DNA of 64,000 nt from Clostridiales bacterium (GCA_003150355.1 QAMJ01000014.1:1-64000), one strand, 5' to 3'. Shown: positions 23,317 to 32,964, counted from the first letter of the stretch. The notes: generated by a model not told the origin, from the sequence alone. Numbers and translations: made by a program.

Positions 23317-24447
23317 TCATCTGTGCGCGAGTGTGGAGTGCGCTTCGATGAGCCCATCGCACAGCGCGCGGATATCCTCCTCGGTGTTATAGCGGCAGAG
23401 CCCTATGCGTATCGCCCCGTCGATAACGCGGGAGTCAAGCCCGATGGCTTCGAGCACGTGGCTGCGCGCGCCCTTCTTGCAGGCGGAGCTGCGGGAAACA
23501 TAGACCCCGCGCGCTTCGAGGAAGTTCATGAGGACCTCGCTGCGCCAGCCGGGGAGAGAGATGCTGAGGATGTGCGGCGCTGCGCCGTTGATGACCTGAA
23601 GCTCGGGGATCGCGGGAGTGAGCGTGTCTATGGTCAGCTGGCGCAAAGCGGCCATCTTCGCGGCGTTTTCGGCCAGGTTTTCCTTTGCAATGCGGCAGGC
23701 CTCGCCGAAGGCGGCTATCTGCGGCATGGCTTCGGTACCGGCGCGCCGCCCGTCCTCCTGACTGCCGCCCATTATGTACGGCTTGAGACGGAGACCGGAG
23801 CGGACATAAAGCGCACCGATGCCTTTCGGGGCGTGGATCTTATGACCGCTGACGCTTATCATGTCCGCGCCCAGCGATTTCGGCGTAAAGGGTATCTTCA
23901 TAAAAGCCTGAACGGCGTCGGTATGTAGCAGAGCCGGAGAGCCTGAGGACTTCAAAAGCTTGGAAACTGAAGAAATATCGTTTATTGCACCGGTTTCGTT
24001 ATTGACCAGCATCAGAGAAACGAGTATAGTATCAGGGCGGAGTGCGTTTTTCACGGCATCGACGGGGATAGACCCGGTGCTGTCGGGCTTGAGATAGGTC
24101 ACATCATAGCCGCGGCGCTCGAGCTCTTCGGCACTTTTGCGTATCGCGTCATGCTCGACGGCGGAGGTGATTATGTGATTGCCGCGGCGCCGCATTGCTT
24201 CGGCACCGCTGAGAAGTGCCCAGTTATCGCTCTCCGAGCCGCAGGAAGTGAAGATAAGCTCCGAAGGTGCGCAGCCCATAGCACTTGCGACGAGCTTTCT
24301 GGAAGCATCGAGCAGCTGCTTTGCCTCCCTGCCCTTGGTGTGGGTGGAGCTTGGGTTGCCGTAGACCTCCGTCATTGCTCTGAGCGCTGCCTGCGCAGCT
24401 TCCGGGCAGACACGCGTGGTGGCTGAATTATCAAGATAGTGTTCCAT
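23317..24447 (-). CDS. Cysteine desulfurase (NifS/IscS family)
   Basis: This 376-residue PLP enzyme converts cysteine to alanine and leaves sulfur as a persulfide for Fe-S cluster or tRNA thiolation. DNSATTRVCPEA at the start, HTDAVQAF (PLP Asp and Gln) and SGHKIHAPKGIG (Schiff-base Lys) are all present. The persulfide Cys lies in SRSSACKKG. Length and motifs fit the group I/NifS-like enzymes. It is divergent from mtaB with a 35-base gap, so both may use a shared control region. No iscU-type scaffold gene is adjacent. Confidence 0.94.
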   Translation of the reverse strand: MEHYLDNSATTRVCPEAAQAALRAMTEVYGNPSSTHTKGREAKQLLDASRKLVASAMGCAPSELIFTSCGSESDNWALLSGAEAMRRRGNHIITSAVEHDAIRKSAEELERRGYDVTYLKPDSTGSIPVDAVKNALRPDTILVSLMLVNNETGAINDISSVSKLLKSSGSPALLHTDAVQAFMKIPFTPKSLGADMISVSGHKIHAPKGIGALYVRSGLRLKPYIMGGSQEDGRRAGTEAMPQIAAFGEACRIAKENLAENAAKMAALRQLTIDTLTPAIPELQVINGAAPHILSISLPGWRSEVLMNFLEARGVYVSRSSACKKGARSHVLEAIGLDSRVIDGAIRIGLCRYNTEEDIRALCDGLIEAHSTLAHR

Positions 24448-24482
24448 AGCTATACTCCAATATTACAGAATAGGAGAAAACG

Positions 24483-25772
24483 ATGAAATATATTATATCC
24501 ACTCTCGGCTGTAAGGTCAACCAGTATGAGACGCAGGCGATGGAAAGTTTTTTGCAGCAGCACGGGCATGAGCCCGCCGTACCCGGCGAGCTTGCGGATG
24601 CCGTGATAATAAACACCTGCGCCGTGACCGCCGAGAGCGGGCGCAAATCCCGCCAGGTGATACGCCGGCTCAAGGAGGAAAACCCCGGAGCCATAGTCGC
24701 GGTATGCGGGTGCTATTCGCAGATAGAACCCGAGGAGGTCGCGCAGCTCGGCGCGGACGTAATCTTCGGCGCGGCGGACAGGGGAAAGCTCGTAGAGGCG
24801 GTGGAGAAAGCCTATGGCACCGGCGAGGGCAGCCGCGATATCGATGAGCCGTTCAAGCGCCGCGAGTTTGAGGTGCTGCCGGCGGGTGCCGTCGCGGGCA
24901 GGACGCGCGCGATGCTGAAGATACAGGACGGGTGCGTGAACTTCTGCACCTACTGCATCATCCCTTACACCCGCGGACGCCTGCGCAGCCTGCCGCTTGA
25001 GGATGCCGCCGCGGAGACGGCGAAGCTCGACAGAGAGGGCTACAGAGAGATCGTGCTGACGGGGATAGAGGTCGCGTCCTACGGCGTAGACCTGCCGGGA
25101 AAGCCGGGGCTTGCGGACGTGATAGAGACGGTCGCCGAGGCCGCGCCCCATATGCGCATACGGCTGAGTTCCCTTGAGCCTACGGTGATAACCGAGGACT
25201 TCTGCCGCCGCCTTGCCGCGACGGGGAAGATATGCCGGCACTTTCATCTTTCGCTCCAATCCGGGTGCGACAGGACGCTCAAGGCCATGAACCGCAAGTA
25301 CGACACCGCGCGCTTCTTCCGCGCGACGGAGCTGCTGCGGGAGTATTTCCCCGGCTGCGCGCTGACCTGTGACCTGATAGTCGGTTTTCCCGGGGAAACC
25401 GAGGAGGATCACGCGCAGACGCTTGAGTTCATAGAGAAGTGCGCGTTCTCGGATATGCACATCTTCCCGTACTCCCGCCGCCCCGGAACGCCGGCGGACA
25501 AGATGGAGGGGCAATTGAGCAGCGCCGTCAAGGCAAAGCGCTCACACGAGGCGCAGCGCGTTGCCGATAAGATGCACCGCGAGTTCATGGAAAGCAGCCT
25601 TGGGCAGACGCTGCCGGTGCTGTTCGAGACGGCGGAGGGCGGCGGCTTCAGCGGCCACAGCGACACCTATCTGCGCGTGGAAGCGCCGGGTGAGAAGCTG
25701 CGCGGCAGCATAAACCAGGTGCGCATAACCGGCGTGGACGGTGAGCTGCTGACAGGTGAGATAATAGACTAA
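24483..25772 (+). CDS. mtaB: tRNA t6A37 methylthiotransferase MtaB
   Basis: 429 residues. This radical SAM enzyme adds a methylthio group to t6A at position 37 of tRNAs that read ANN codons. The N-terminal UPF0004 domain begins STLGCKVNQYE and keeps Cys residues in NTCAVT and VCGCYS. The radical SAM motif CVNFCTYC is followed by IIPYTRGR. A C-terminal TRAM domain closes the chain. GCKVNQYE separates MtaB from MiaB and RimO. The adjacent divergent desulfurase could supply its sulfur. Confidence 0.93.
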   Translation: MKYIISTLGCKVNQYETQAMESFLQQHGHEPAVPGELADAVIINTCAVTAESGRKSRQVIRRLKEENPGAIVAVCGCYSQIEPEEVAQLGADVIFGAADRGKLVEAVEKAYGTGEGSRDIDEPFKRREFEVLPAGAVAGRTRAMLKIQDGCVNFCTYCIIPYTRGRLRSLPLEDAAAETAKLDREGYREIVLTGIEVASYGVDLPGKPGLADVIETVAEAAPHMRIRLSSLEPTVITEDFCRRLAATGKICRHFHLSLQSGCDRTLKAMNRKYDTARFFRATELLREYFPGCALTCDLIVGFPGETEEDHAQTLEFIEKCAFSDMHIFPYSRRPGTPADKMEGQLSSAVKAKRSHEAQRVADKMHREFMESSLGQTLPVLFETAEGGGFSGHSDTYLRVEAPGEKLRGSINQVRITGVDGELLTGEIID

Positions 25773-25834
25773 AGGAAGAGATAAAGCAACAAATTGCCGG
25801 GGCGCGGAGGTAGAAGAATTGGGGATATCCTCGA

Positions 25835-25863
25835 TTGACAGCCGCGGGGCAAAACGTTAGAAT
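25835..25863 (+). promoter_or_regulatory. Promoter of serC-serA
   Basis: TTGACA (25835-25840) and TAGAAT (25858-25863) are exactly 17 bases apart, 38 bases before the GTG start of serC. The -35 box is consensus. Confidence 0.8.
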
Positions 25864-25900
25864 GACCTTACATACATTGACTGCGCAAAGGGTGATACAA

Positions 25901-26986
25901 GTGGAAAGAGAACAGGTATATAATTTTGCGGCGGGGCCGTCGGTCATGCCGGAGCCCGCGCTCAGAACGGCGGCGGCGGAGCTGCTGAACTACCACGGCA
26001 GCGGAATGTCCGTGATGGAAATGAGCCACCGCGGCGCGCTGTTTCAGGAGATACACGACAGTGCCAAGGCAAAGCTCAAGGCGCTGATGGAGGTGCCCGA
26101 CACGCATGAGATACTGCTGCTGCAGGGCGGCGCGACGGCGCAGTTTGCCGCGATACCGATGAACCTCATCGAGGACGGCACGGCGGACTACGCCGTGACC
26201 GGGAACTTCTCGAACAAGGCGGCAAAGGAAGCGGAGAAGTACGGCAGGGTACACATCGCCGCATCGACCGCCGGGACAGGCTTTGACCGCATACCCGGAC
26301 AGAGTGAGCTGAGCTTCTCCGACGGGGCAAAGTACTTCTACTACTGCGCGAACAACACCGTCTACGGCACGGAGTGGCAGTACGTCCCGGAGGCGGGCAC
26401 ACCGATGGTGTGCGACATGTCCTCGGATATTCTCTCAAGATATGTCGACGTGTCAAAATACGGGCTTATCTACGCCGGGGCGCAGAAGAACATGGCTCCA
26501 GCGGGGCTGACGGTCGTGATAATAGACAAGGCGCTGGCAGGGCGCGAGCTGCCGTACACGCCGCAGATAATGAGCTACAGGACGATGATAGAGAACGACT
26601 CGCTCCTCAACACGCCGCCGTGCTGGTGCATATACATGCTCTCGCTCACGCTCGACTGGGTGACGGCGCAGGGCGGCGTCAAGGCGATGGAGGAGCTGCG
26701 CAGGGAACGTGCGGGGATCGTCTACGACTTCCTTGACAACAGCAGGCTTTTCAAGGCGCACGCGCAGGCGGATTCACGCAGCTATATGAACGTCACCTTC
26801 CGCACGGGGGACGACGGGCTCGACGCGGAGTTCATAAAGGGCGCATCTGAAAGAGGGCTGCTGAACCTCAAGGGACACAAGCTTGCAGGAGGTATGCGCG
26901 CGTCGCTCTACAACGCGATGCCGGTCGAGGGCGCGAAGGCGCTGGTCGAATACATGAAGGAGTTTGAAGCAGGGCACCATGTTTAA
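25901..26986 (+). CDS. serC: Phosphoserine aminotransferase
   Basis: 361 residues from the GTG at 25901. A longer frame from 25835 would begin inside the promoter and is rejected. SerC makes 3-phosphoserine from 3-phosphohydroxypyruvate and glutamate, and can also act in pyridoxine synthesis. YNFAAGPSVMPEP and NYHGSGMSVMEMSHR are the family start, and AGAQKNMAPAG carries the PLP Lys. Length is standard. serA follows with an 8-base overlap, so the first two steps of serine synthesis are co-expressed; serB is absent here. Confidence 0.95.
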   Translation: MEREQVYNFAAGPSVMPEPALRTAAAELLNYHGSGMSVMEMSHRGALFQEIHDSAKAKLKALMEVPDTHEILLLQGGATAQFAAIPMNLIEDGTADYAVTGNFSNKAAKEAEKYGRVHIAASTAGTGFDRIPGQSELSFSDGAKYFYYCANNTVYGTEWQYVPEAGTPMVCDMSSDILSRYVDVSKYGLIYAGAQKNMAPAGLTVVIIDKALAGRELPYTPQIMSYRTMIENDSLLNTPPCWCIYMLSLTLDWVTAQGGVKAMEELRRERAGIVYDFLDNSRLFKAHAQADSRSYMNVTFRTGDDGLDAEFIKGASERGLLNLKGHKLAGGMRASLYNAMPVEGAKALVEYMKEFEAGHHV

Positions 26987-28142
26987 GATAAAGACAATGA
27001 ACACAATCTCCGGGCAGGGCATCGGAGTGCTGGAAAAGCGCGGCTGCGAGGTCGGCGCGGCGGTAGAAAATCCGGACGGGCTGCTGATACGCAGCGCCGA
27101 TCTGCACGGCTATGACTTCGGAGAGAACCTGCTTGGCATAGCGAGAGCGGGCGCGGGCTACAACAACATCCCGACGGAGGAGTGCGCCGAGCGCGGCATA
27201 GTCGTTTTCAACAGCCCCGGTGCGAACGCCGAGGCCGTCAAGGAGCAGGAGATATGCTCGCTCGTCATGGCATCACGCGATATACTCGGCAGCATCGACT
27301 GGGTGCGCTCCATCGCCGAGCGCGGCGATGAGATACCCGCGCTGGTGGAAAAGGGCAAGTCGGCGTTTGCAGGCCCCGAGCTGCTGGGCAAGACTCTCGG
27401 CGTGGTCGGCCTCGGCGCGGTAGGCGCGCTGGTCGCGAATGTCGCGCTGGAGCTTGGCATGGAGGTCTACGGCTATGACCCGTTCATGTCGGTAGACGCG
27501 GCGTGGCGGCTCTCACGCGAGGTCATCCGCGCGGAGAACATCGAGACGATATACGAAAACTGCGACTATATAAGCATCAATGTCCCCTACACGGAGACGA
27601 CGCATGAGATGTTCAACGCTGCCGCCTTTGCAAAGATGAAGCAGGGCGTGCGCATAGTGAACGAATCGCGCGCGGAGGTCGTGGATGACTATGCAATGAC
27701 GGAAGCGCTGAAGAGCGGCAAGGTAGCAAAGTATGTGACGGACTTCCCGAACGAGGTGATACTCAAGGCACCGAACGTCATCGCGATGCCGCACCTCGGC
27801 GCATGCACTCCGGAGAGCGAGGACCGCTGCGCGGAGATGGCAGCGCAGGAGCTGTACGATTACCTCGCAAACGGGAACATAAAGAACTCCGTCAACCTCC
27901 CGGATGCGACGCTCAGCCGCATGGGCGTGTGCCGCCTGTGCGTCATTCACCGCAACGTGCCGCGAATGATCACGCGCATCCTCGACTATATCAGCGACCT
28001 GAACATAAATGTCGAGCACATGATAAACAAGCCGCGCGGCGAGTACGCATACACGATCGTCGACCTCGGCGAAAGAATAGGCGAGGAGACCGCCGCATCG
28101 ATCCGCGCGATGAGCGACGTGCTCCGCGTGAGAGTGATATAA
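26979..28142 (+). CDS. serA: D-3-phosphoglycerate dehydrogenase
   Basis: 387 residues from ATG 26979, inside the end of serC. It oxidises 3-phosphoglycerate with NAD+. The Rossmann motif GLGAVGALVANVA, the catalytic Arg region NESRAEVVDD and the catalytic His in AMPHLGACTPESED are visible. A C-terminal ACT domain (about 315-387) suggests feedback control by serine. This is the shorter clostridial form without the intervening domain. Confidence 0.94.
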   Translation: MFKIKTMNTISGQGIGVLEKRGCEVGAAVENPDGLLIRSADLHGYDFGENLLGIARAGAGYNNIPTEECAERGIVVFNSPGANAEAVKEQEICSLVMASRDILGSIDWVRSIAERGDEIPALVEKGKSAFAGPELLGKTLGVVGLGAVGALVANVALELGMEVYGYDPFMSVDAAWRLSREVIRAENIETIYENCDYISINVPYTETTHEMFNAAAFAKMKQGVRIVNESRAEVVDDYAMTEALKSGKVAKYVTDFPNEVILKAPNVIAMPHLGACTPESEDRCAEMAAQELYDYLANGNIKNSVNLPDATLSRMGVCRLCVIHRNVPRMITRILDYISDLNINVEHMINKPRGEYAYTIVDLGERIGEETAASIRAMSDVLRVRVI

Positions 28143-28153
28143 GGTATAAAGTG

Positions 28154-28192
28154 AATCCCCCGCGGCATCCGTTCGGACGCCGCGGGGGATTT
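28154..28192. terminator. Terminator of serC-serA
   Basis: A GC-rich 13-bp perfect stem (28154-28166 with 28179-28191), extended inward by further pairing around a TT loop. Confidence 0.9.
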
Positions 28193-28214
28193 GCTGTTTG
28201 TGTGCGATTTTTTG

Positions 28215-29120
28215 TCAGGCCGTCTCGCGGGTAAAGGTAATTTCGCCCTCGGTCAGTCCCTCTCCGCTCATGGAGAAAGAGTCACTGTCACTGTCGTATG
28301 CAGCGGTCTCAGACTCGGTACCGAGGGTAAGGGTGATATCGCCGTTCTCGACGTTATACGCGCCGGTGAAGCTCATAGAATCGTATATCGATATGAGCGT
28401 GTCGCGGGAAACAAGAGAATCAAAATAATCCCCGATGGTAATTCCGGACTCGATGGCGAATAATTCATCGAGATCGGATGTGCCGTAATAAGCCTCCACG
28501 TCCTCCATTGTAAGGCCGTTGTCGGTTATCGACTGACGCAGCGTATCCTCCATCATTATCTGAAAGCCGTCCTTGAGAGCGGCGATAAACGGATCGACGA
28601 AGGCGGAGGAATCATAGCCCAGAATGAATGTTCCGCTGTCAGTGAACTCGGCCTTGAGCACGAGGACACAGTTATCGAAATTGCAGTTGGCGGCCAATGC
28701 GGCAACATCCATGTTCCCGGAGAGCGCGTCAAAAACAGCCTGCACGACATCTGCGATATCCACGCTGCCGGACACCCATTTGCCGACGAGCTTTGCGCTG
28801 AGCATACGATCGTCACAATCCTGTTTGAGTTCGGCTGAGTTCTTGTAGCTGCCGAGCTTATCGAAGAGACCGGCGGCAGTCTCATAATCCTCGCTGTCAT
28901 ATGCGGCTTTTGCGACTTGATAGCCGCATTCATTGGCAAGCTCCGCGCTGTCCTTATAATCGCCGAGGGCGATATACATCTCCTGCGCGGCGGCATAGTC
29001 ACCGTCGTTTTTAAGCTTTTCGGCCTTCTTGTAGTCGATCATGCTGCACCCGGCGGCACTGAGCATGAAGGCGGCAATGAGCAGCACGGACAGTGTTTTC
29101 TTCAGCTTATTCACGTTCAT
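28215..29120 (-). CDS. Lipoprotein with short N-terminal tetratricopeptide-like repeats
   Basis: 301 residues. A signal peptide ends in the lipobox LSAAGC with Cys25 as lipid anchor. Residues 30-100 hold two copies of a repeat (KLKNDGDYAAAQEMYIALGDYKDSAEL and DSEDYETAAGLFDKLGSYKNSAEL pattern, each Leu/Ala/Tyr spaced as in TPR-like clostridial repeats). The C-terminal 190 residues resemble beta-rich secreted domains with no named family. It is convergent with serA and acts at the cell surface; the role is unknown. Confidence 0.75.
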   Translation of the reverse strand: MNVNKLKKTLSVLLIAAFMLSAAGCSMIDYKKAEKLKNDGDYAAAQEMYIALGDYKDSAELANECGYQVAKAAYDSEDYETAAGLFDKLGSYKNSAELKQDCDDRMLSAKLVGKWVSGSVDIADVVQAVFDALSGNMDVAALAANCNFDNCVLVLKAEFTDSGTFILGYDSSAFVDPFIAALKDGFQIMMEDTLRQSITDNGLTMEDVEAYYGTSDLDELFAIESGITIGDYFDSLVSRDTLISIYDSMSFTGAYNVENGDITLTLGTESETAAYDSDSDSFSMSGEGLTEGEITFTRETA

Positions 29121-29187
29121 CTTCCTTTCTGTATATCTGATCGTACGGTTTCCGAAATAGCTGATTTTAATATACCATGTGCAGAAC

Positions 29188-29219
29188 TAAAAAGCAAACC
29201 TTTTATGGCTTGCTTTTTA
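29188..29219. terminator. Hairpin terminator after the DUF401 gene
   Basis: A perfect 10-bp stem (29188-29197 with 29210-29219) rich in A/T at its base gives a U tract on the minus strand. Confidence 0.7.
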
Positions 29220-29237
29220 CATATTTATTCTTCCGCA

Positions 29238-30440
29238 TTACACTATAGCCGTCAGCAGCAGGTAATAGCCGATCATCAGCAGCGCGAACACCAAGGACGC
29301 GGGGATGGTCTTGCGTATAAGCTGCCCCATGGTGATTTTGAAGTAATCCGACGCGACGACGAGGCAGACATGCACCGGGGAGATAAGGCTTGCCGCGTGG
29401 CACATGCACATGAGCAGAACCATCAGCGGTATGCCGCCGTCGAGCGTGGAAAAGGCCAAAGGCGTACCGAGGGCGATGATGCCGTTGCTGCCGCTTATCG
29501 CGCCGCCGACGAAGAACATGATCGCGAACACGAGCCACTCCGGGATCGGCAGCGTTGAAAGCACGGCGGGCAGCAGGGTGAGCACACCGGTGTAGGAAAT
29601 AAACTCCTTGAGCACGAGGATGAGGAAGGTATTGAGCAGCAGCTTTACCTCAAAGGCGCTGACGAGGAAGCCTTTAAGCTCCGCAAAGCTGAAGCGGTAC
29701 ACGAACGCCGCGAGGACAATGACCGTGAGCACCGCCGTCACGACCTGAAAATCGAAGGCCAGTATCAGCACAAGTATAAGCATCAGCGACCAGAGGTGCT
29801 TCACAAGGTTCAGCGCGTCGCGGGCGTGGTTTTCGCTGCGCGGTGTGCCGGGGTCGCGCGGCAGACGGAGAAAATACGGAAAATACCCGACGAGGGCAAG
29901 GATGAGCATCGGTATTATCATCCCGAGCATAAACCTGCCGAGCGGCTGCCCGGACAGGCTCGCCATCAGCAGCACGCCTGTGTAGGTCGGGAGCGTACTC
30001 TCCGGGATATGACGGAACCAGCTCGTGACGAAGGCCTGCTCCTTGGGGTCGAGATAGCCGTCGGTCGAGTCCTTCACGATGTCCGCACAGAGTATCATTG
30101 CTGCGGCGGAGGGCAGCAGCCCGATGAAGAGAGGAGCGCCCGCGGCGTTGACGCGCCGGTTGTGGAAAAGGCCGTTGAGGTCGAGCTGCGCGAGCTTTAT
30201 CTGGCTGCGCGCTTCGAGCATGCGCTGGAGATAGGTGATGAGATAGAGCGAGACGAGCACCGAAAAGGAGTTCCAGTCCGTGAACACCCGCGCAGTCTGG
30301 CTCAGTATCGCCCTCGGCGGGATGCGGTAGAGGAGCGCCGCCGCGATGAGCGCGCCGAGTATGGCCTGATAGAGCGGGCGCTTGAGCGCGAGGAGGATCA
30401 CAATCACAAGAAAGACGATACCGAGAAAAACGAGCTGCAT
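29238..30440 (-). CDS. DUF401 family permease
   Basis: 400 residues from the ATG at 30440, eight bases after a GGAG site; an upstream start at 30476 is less likely. About ten to eleven membrane spans. Motifs such as GLLPSAAAMILCADIV, TSWFRHIPESTLPTY and FFVGGAISGSNGI match DUF401, a group of predicted anion/substrate transporters related to the GntP/citrate superfamily. Substrate unknown. Transcribed alone, divergent from the YdcF-like gene. Confidence 0.85.
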   Translation of the reverse strand: MQLVFLGIVFLVIVILLALKRPLYQAILGALIAAALLYRIPPRAILSQTARVFTDWNSFSVLVSLYLITYLQRMLEARSQIKLAQLDLNGLFHNRRVNAAGAPLFIGLLPSAAAMILCADIVKDSTDGYLDPKEQAFVTSWFRHIPESTLPTYTGVLLMASLSGQPLGRFMLGMIIPMLILALVGYFPYFLRLPRDPGTPRSENHARDALNLVKHLWSLMLILVLILAFDFQVVTAVLTVIVLAAFVYRFSFAELKGFLVSAFEVKLLLNTFLILVLKEFISYTGVLTLLPAVLSTLPIPEWLVFAIMFFVGGAISGSNGIIALGTPLAFSTLDGGIPLMVLLMCMCHAASLISPVHVCLVVASDYFKITMGQLIRKTIPASLVFALLMIGYYLLLTAIV

Positions 30441-30571
30441 AGTTTTACTCCAAACAAGGGTAGAATTTGAAGACATTATATCCTAACTGTGTACATAAAG
30501 TCAACAATTCCGGCAGCTATCGACATGAACGCGATTATATGATAAAGTAATAACAAAAATTACATGGCACT

Positions 30572-30602
30572 TTTTACATTTTTTACCGTCTATAATGTAA
30601 AA
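30572..30602. promoter_or_regulatory. Inverted repeat overlapping the promoter of the YdcF-like gene
   Basis: The arms ttttacatt (30572-30580) and aatgtaaaa (30594-30602) are perfect inverted copies with a 13-base spacer. A TATAAT lies at 30591-30596, so a repressor bound here would block transcription. The regulator is unknown. Confidence 0.4.
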
Positions 30603-30624
30603 GGCATGATAAGGAGGCGGCGAT

Positions 30625-31401
30625 ATGAAGCACAGCCGCGTTATAAATACCCTCATACTGATCTTCGGCATCCTCTGCCTGCTGTATTATTTCGGCATGG
30701 GCTTTGCCGTGCGCTTCGGGCAGTCGCTGCTGTTCCTGTGGCTGCTGGCGGGGCTTGCGTGCATCGCGCGCTTTGTGATATTTGACCGCAGCATACGCAC
30801 CGGAAAGCCGCTGCCGTTTTCAGACAGACTCCTGAAGATAGTCCACATCTGCATTGCCGTGGGTTTGGCGGTGTTCGTGTTCGCGGAGTGCTTCATCTGC
30901 TCCGGTGCGTTCGTGAAGCCCGAAGCGGGGCTTGACTGCATAATCGTCCTCGGCGCAAAGGTCAACGGCACGGAGCCGAGCGGCGCGCTCGCGCAGCGGA
31001 TAGACGCGGCGGCGGAGTATCTCATGGCAAATCCCGATACCGTCTGCATCGCGTCCGGCGGGCAGGGGGACGACGAGGGCATCAGCGAGGCAGAGTGCAT
31101 CCGCCGCTACCTCATAAACTACGGCATAGACCCGGAGAGGGTGCTCCTTGAGGACAAGTCTACCAGTACGCTGACGAACATCGAAAACAGCCTGAAGCTG
31201 CTGCCCGAGGGGGCGGAGAACATCGGCATCGTCACGAACGATTTCCACATCTTCCGCGCGCTTGCGACGGCGCGGCACGTGTCGGCGCTGAACTTCAGCG
31301 GCATACCGGCGCCCTCCACGGGCTACGGCTTTACGCACTATGCCATGCGTGAGTTCTTTGCTGTCGGCGCGGGACTCATCAAGGGTGAGCTCAGCTTCTG
31401 A
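30625..31401 (+). CDS. YdcF-like membrane protein (DUF218)
   Basis: 258 residues with three N-terminal membrane spans, then a DUF218 domain: CIIVLGAKVNGTEPSGALAQRIDAA, ASGGQGDDEGISEAECIRRYL, and DKSTSTLTNIENSLKLL. SanA/YdcF/ElyC proteins share this domain and act on envelope or lipid-carrier metabolism in E. coli. The exact substrate is not known. An AAGGAGGCGG site precedes the ATG. Confidence 0.88.
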   Translation: MKHSRVINTLILIFGILCLLYYFGMGFAVRFGQSLLFLWLLAGLACIARFVIFDRSIRTGKPLPFSDRLLKIVHICIAVGLAVFVFAECFICSGAFVKPEAGLDCIIVLGAKVNGTEPSGALAQRIDAAAEYLMANPDTVCIASGGQGDDEGISEAECIRRYLINYGIDPERVLLEDKSTSTLTNIENSLKLLPEGAENIGIVTNDFHIFRALATARHVSALNFSGIPAPSTGYGFTHYAMREFFAVGAGLIKGELSF

Positions 31402-31487
31402 GAAGAAAAAACGCGATGCGCTCTGCCAGCAGAGAAAGCCGCAGGAGTGAGCGGGTAAATATGAACTTCATATCCGAAACGTAAAAC

Positions 31488-31530
31488 ACACCGCCCCGGC
31501 TCCCATGGGTAATGGGAACCGGGGCGGTGT
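31488..31530. terminator. Bidirectional terminator between the YdcF-like gene and folA
   Basis: A perfect 12-bp GC-rich stem (31488-31499 with 31519-31530) with an inner tccca/tggga pair. It lies between two convergent genes. Confidence 0.85.
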
Positions 31531-31535
31531 ATTTA

Positions 31536-32018
31536 TTATGCGCGCCGTTTATAGGTGACGAAGCAGTAGCGTATATCGCCCTCGCTCTGCCAGCACTCTT
31601 CATCGATCCGGTCCCAATCGGGGGAAGAATCGAGGTTTTCAAAATAACTGTCGGACTGCGGGGTGAGGTCTATCTTCGTAACGTGCACCGTGTCGAGATA
31701 CGGCATGAACTGCCGGTACACCGACGCGCCGCCGATAACAAGGCAGCGCTCATATTCCGCCGCCAGCGCAAGCGCCTCCCCGGTGCTGTGCGCGACCTGC
31801 GCGCCGGCAACTTCAATATCCTGCCGGGTGACGACAATGTTGTGCCGCCCCTTGAGCGGCCTGCCGCCGGGGAAATCGCCCAGCGTTTTCCGCCCGACGA
31901 TGACGGCGGCGCCGTCCGTCAGCTCCTTAAAGTGGGCGCGGTCGGCCTTGAGCACGACGGGCTGCGTCCCGCCGCTGCCGATGCCCCAGTCTGAATATAC
32001 CGCGACTATTGCTTCCAT
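31536..32018 (-). CDS. folA: Dihydrofolate reductase
   Basis: 160 residues from the ATG at 32018. A longer frame to 32066 overlaps thyA and is rejected. It reduces dihydrofolate with NADPH. MEAIVAVYSDWGIG replaces the usual start, with the Trp-Gly-Ile-Gly loop intact; VIVGRKTLGDFPGGRPLKGR is the NADPH and folate loop, and CLVIGGASVYRQFM the second nucleotide motif. It follows thyA by four bases, so the two steps of the thymidylate-folate cycle are made together. Confidence 0.93.
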   Translation of the reverse strand: MEAIVAVYSDWGIGSGGTQPVVLKADRAHFKELTDGAAVIVGRKTLGDFPGGRPLKGRHNIVVTRQDIEVAGAQVAHSTGEALALAAEYERCLVIGGASVYRQFMPYLDTVHVTKIDLTPQSDSYFENLDSSPDWDRIDEECWQSEGDIRYCFVTYKRRA

Positions 32019-32022
32019 GGCC

Positions 32023-32853
32023 TTACACCGCGACGGGGATAGTCCCCTTGAAGTCGGAATATTCATAGCCCTCCATGCTGAAGCTGTCGCGCGTGAATTT
32101 ATAGAAATCGTCGACGGTGGGGTCGATGATGAATTTCGGAGCGGGCTTCGGAGCGTTCTTTATTATCTCCTCGACTGCGGGGACGTGCCTGTCATATATA
32201 TGTGCGTCGGCAATGACGTGGATGAATTCACCCGGCTTGAGCCCCGAGACCTGCGCGAACATCATTGTCAGCGCCGCGTACTGCACGACGTTCCAGTTGT
32301 TTGCAGTGAGCATGTCCTGCGAGCGCTGGTTTAGAATGGCGTTGAGCCTGTCGCCGGTGACGTTGAAGGTCATGGAATAGGCGCAGGGGTAGAGAGCCAT
32401 CTCGGAGAGGTCGGCGAAGGTATATATGTTCGTCATTATGCGGCGGGAAGCGGGGTCGTGCTTCAAATCCCACAGCACCTTATCCACCTGATCCATGTCG
32501 CCCTGCGGGTAGTGGTGCTTCACGCCGAGCTGGTAGCCGTAGGCCTTGCCGATGGAGCCGTTTTCATCCGCCCATGCGTCCCACACGCGGGTGCGGAGAT
32601 CATGGACGTTATTGCTTTTGAGCTGCCATATCCACAGCAGCTCATCTATCGCGGACTTCCAATAGGTGCGGCGGAGCGTGAGTATGGGGAACTCCTCGGC
32701 CAAGTTATAGCGGTTTATTATCCCGAATTTCTTTATCGTGTGCGCGCTCTGGCCGTCATCCCACTTCGGGCGGACAGGGCGGTCGGTATCCCATATGCCG
32801 TTATCGAGGATATCGCGGCAGTTCCGGATGAAAATTTCGTCTGCTCTGCTCAT
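32023..32853 (-). CDS. thyA: Thymidylate synthase
   Basis: 276 residues. ThyA methylates dUMP using methylene-tetrahydrofolate. The catalytic Cys lies in EMALYPCAYSM, a clostridial variant of the common PPC motif. Other landmarks are TLRRTYWKSAIDELLW, SRRIMTNIY with the phosphate-binding Arg pair, QRSQDML and HIYDRH. The gene is followed by folA, which regenerates the spent folate. It is divergent from dpaA. Confidence 0.94.
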   Translation of the reverse strand: MSRADEIFIRNCRDILDNGIWDTDRPVRPKWDDGQSAHTIKKFGIINRYNLAEEFPILTLRRTYWKSAIDELLWIWQLKSNNVHDLRTRVWDAWADENGSIGKAYGYQLGVKHHYPQGDMDQVDKVLWDLKHDPASRRIMTNIYTFADLSEMALYPCAYSMTFNVTGDRLNAILNQRSQDMLTANNWNVVQYAALTMMFAQVSGLKPGEFIHVIADAHIYDRHVPAVEEIIKNAPKPAPKFIIDPTVDDFYKFTRDSFSMEGYEYSDFKGTIPVAV

Positions 32854-32964
32854 GGCTGTGTGACCTGCCTTTCGGTTAACTGCCGCCTATTTTATCATGT
32901 CTGCCGGGCTTGGTCAATCACCACCGACGATGCTGCGGAATACACTGGTTTGGAGGTGGTGCCT

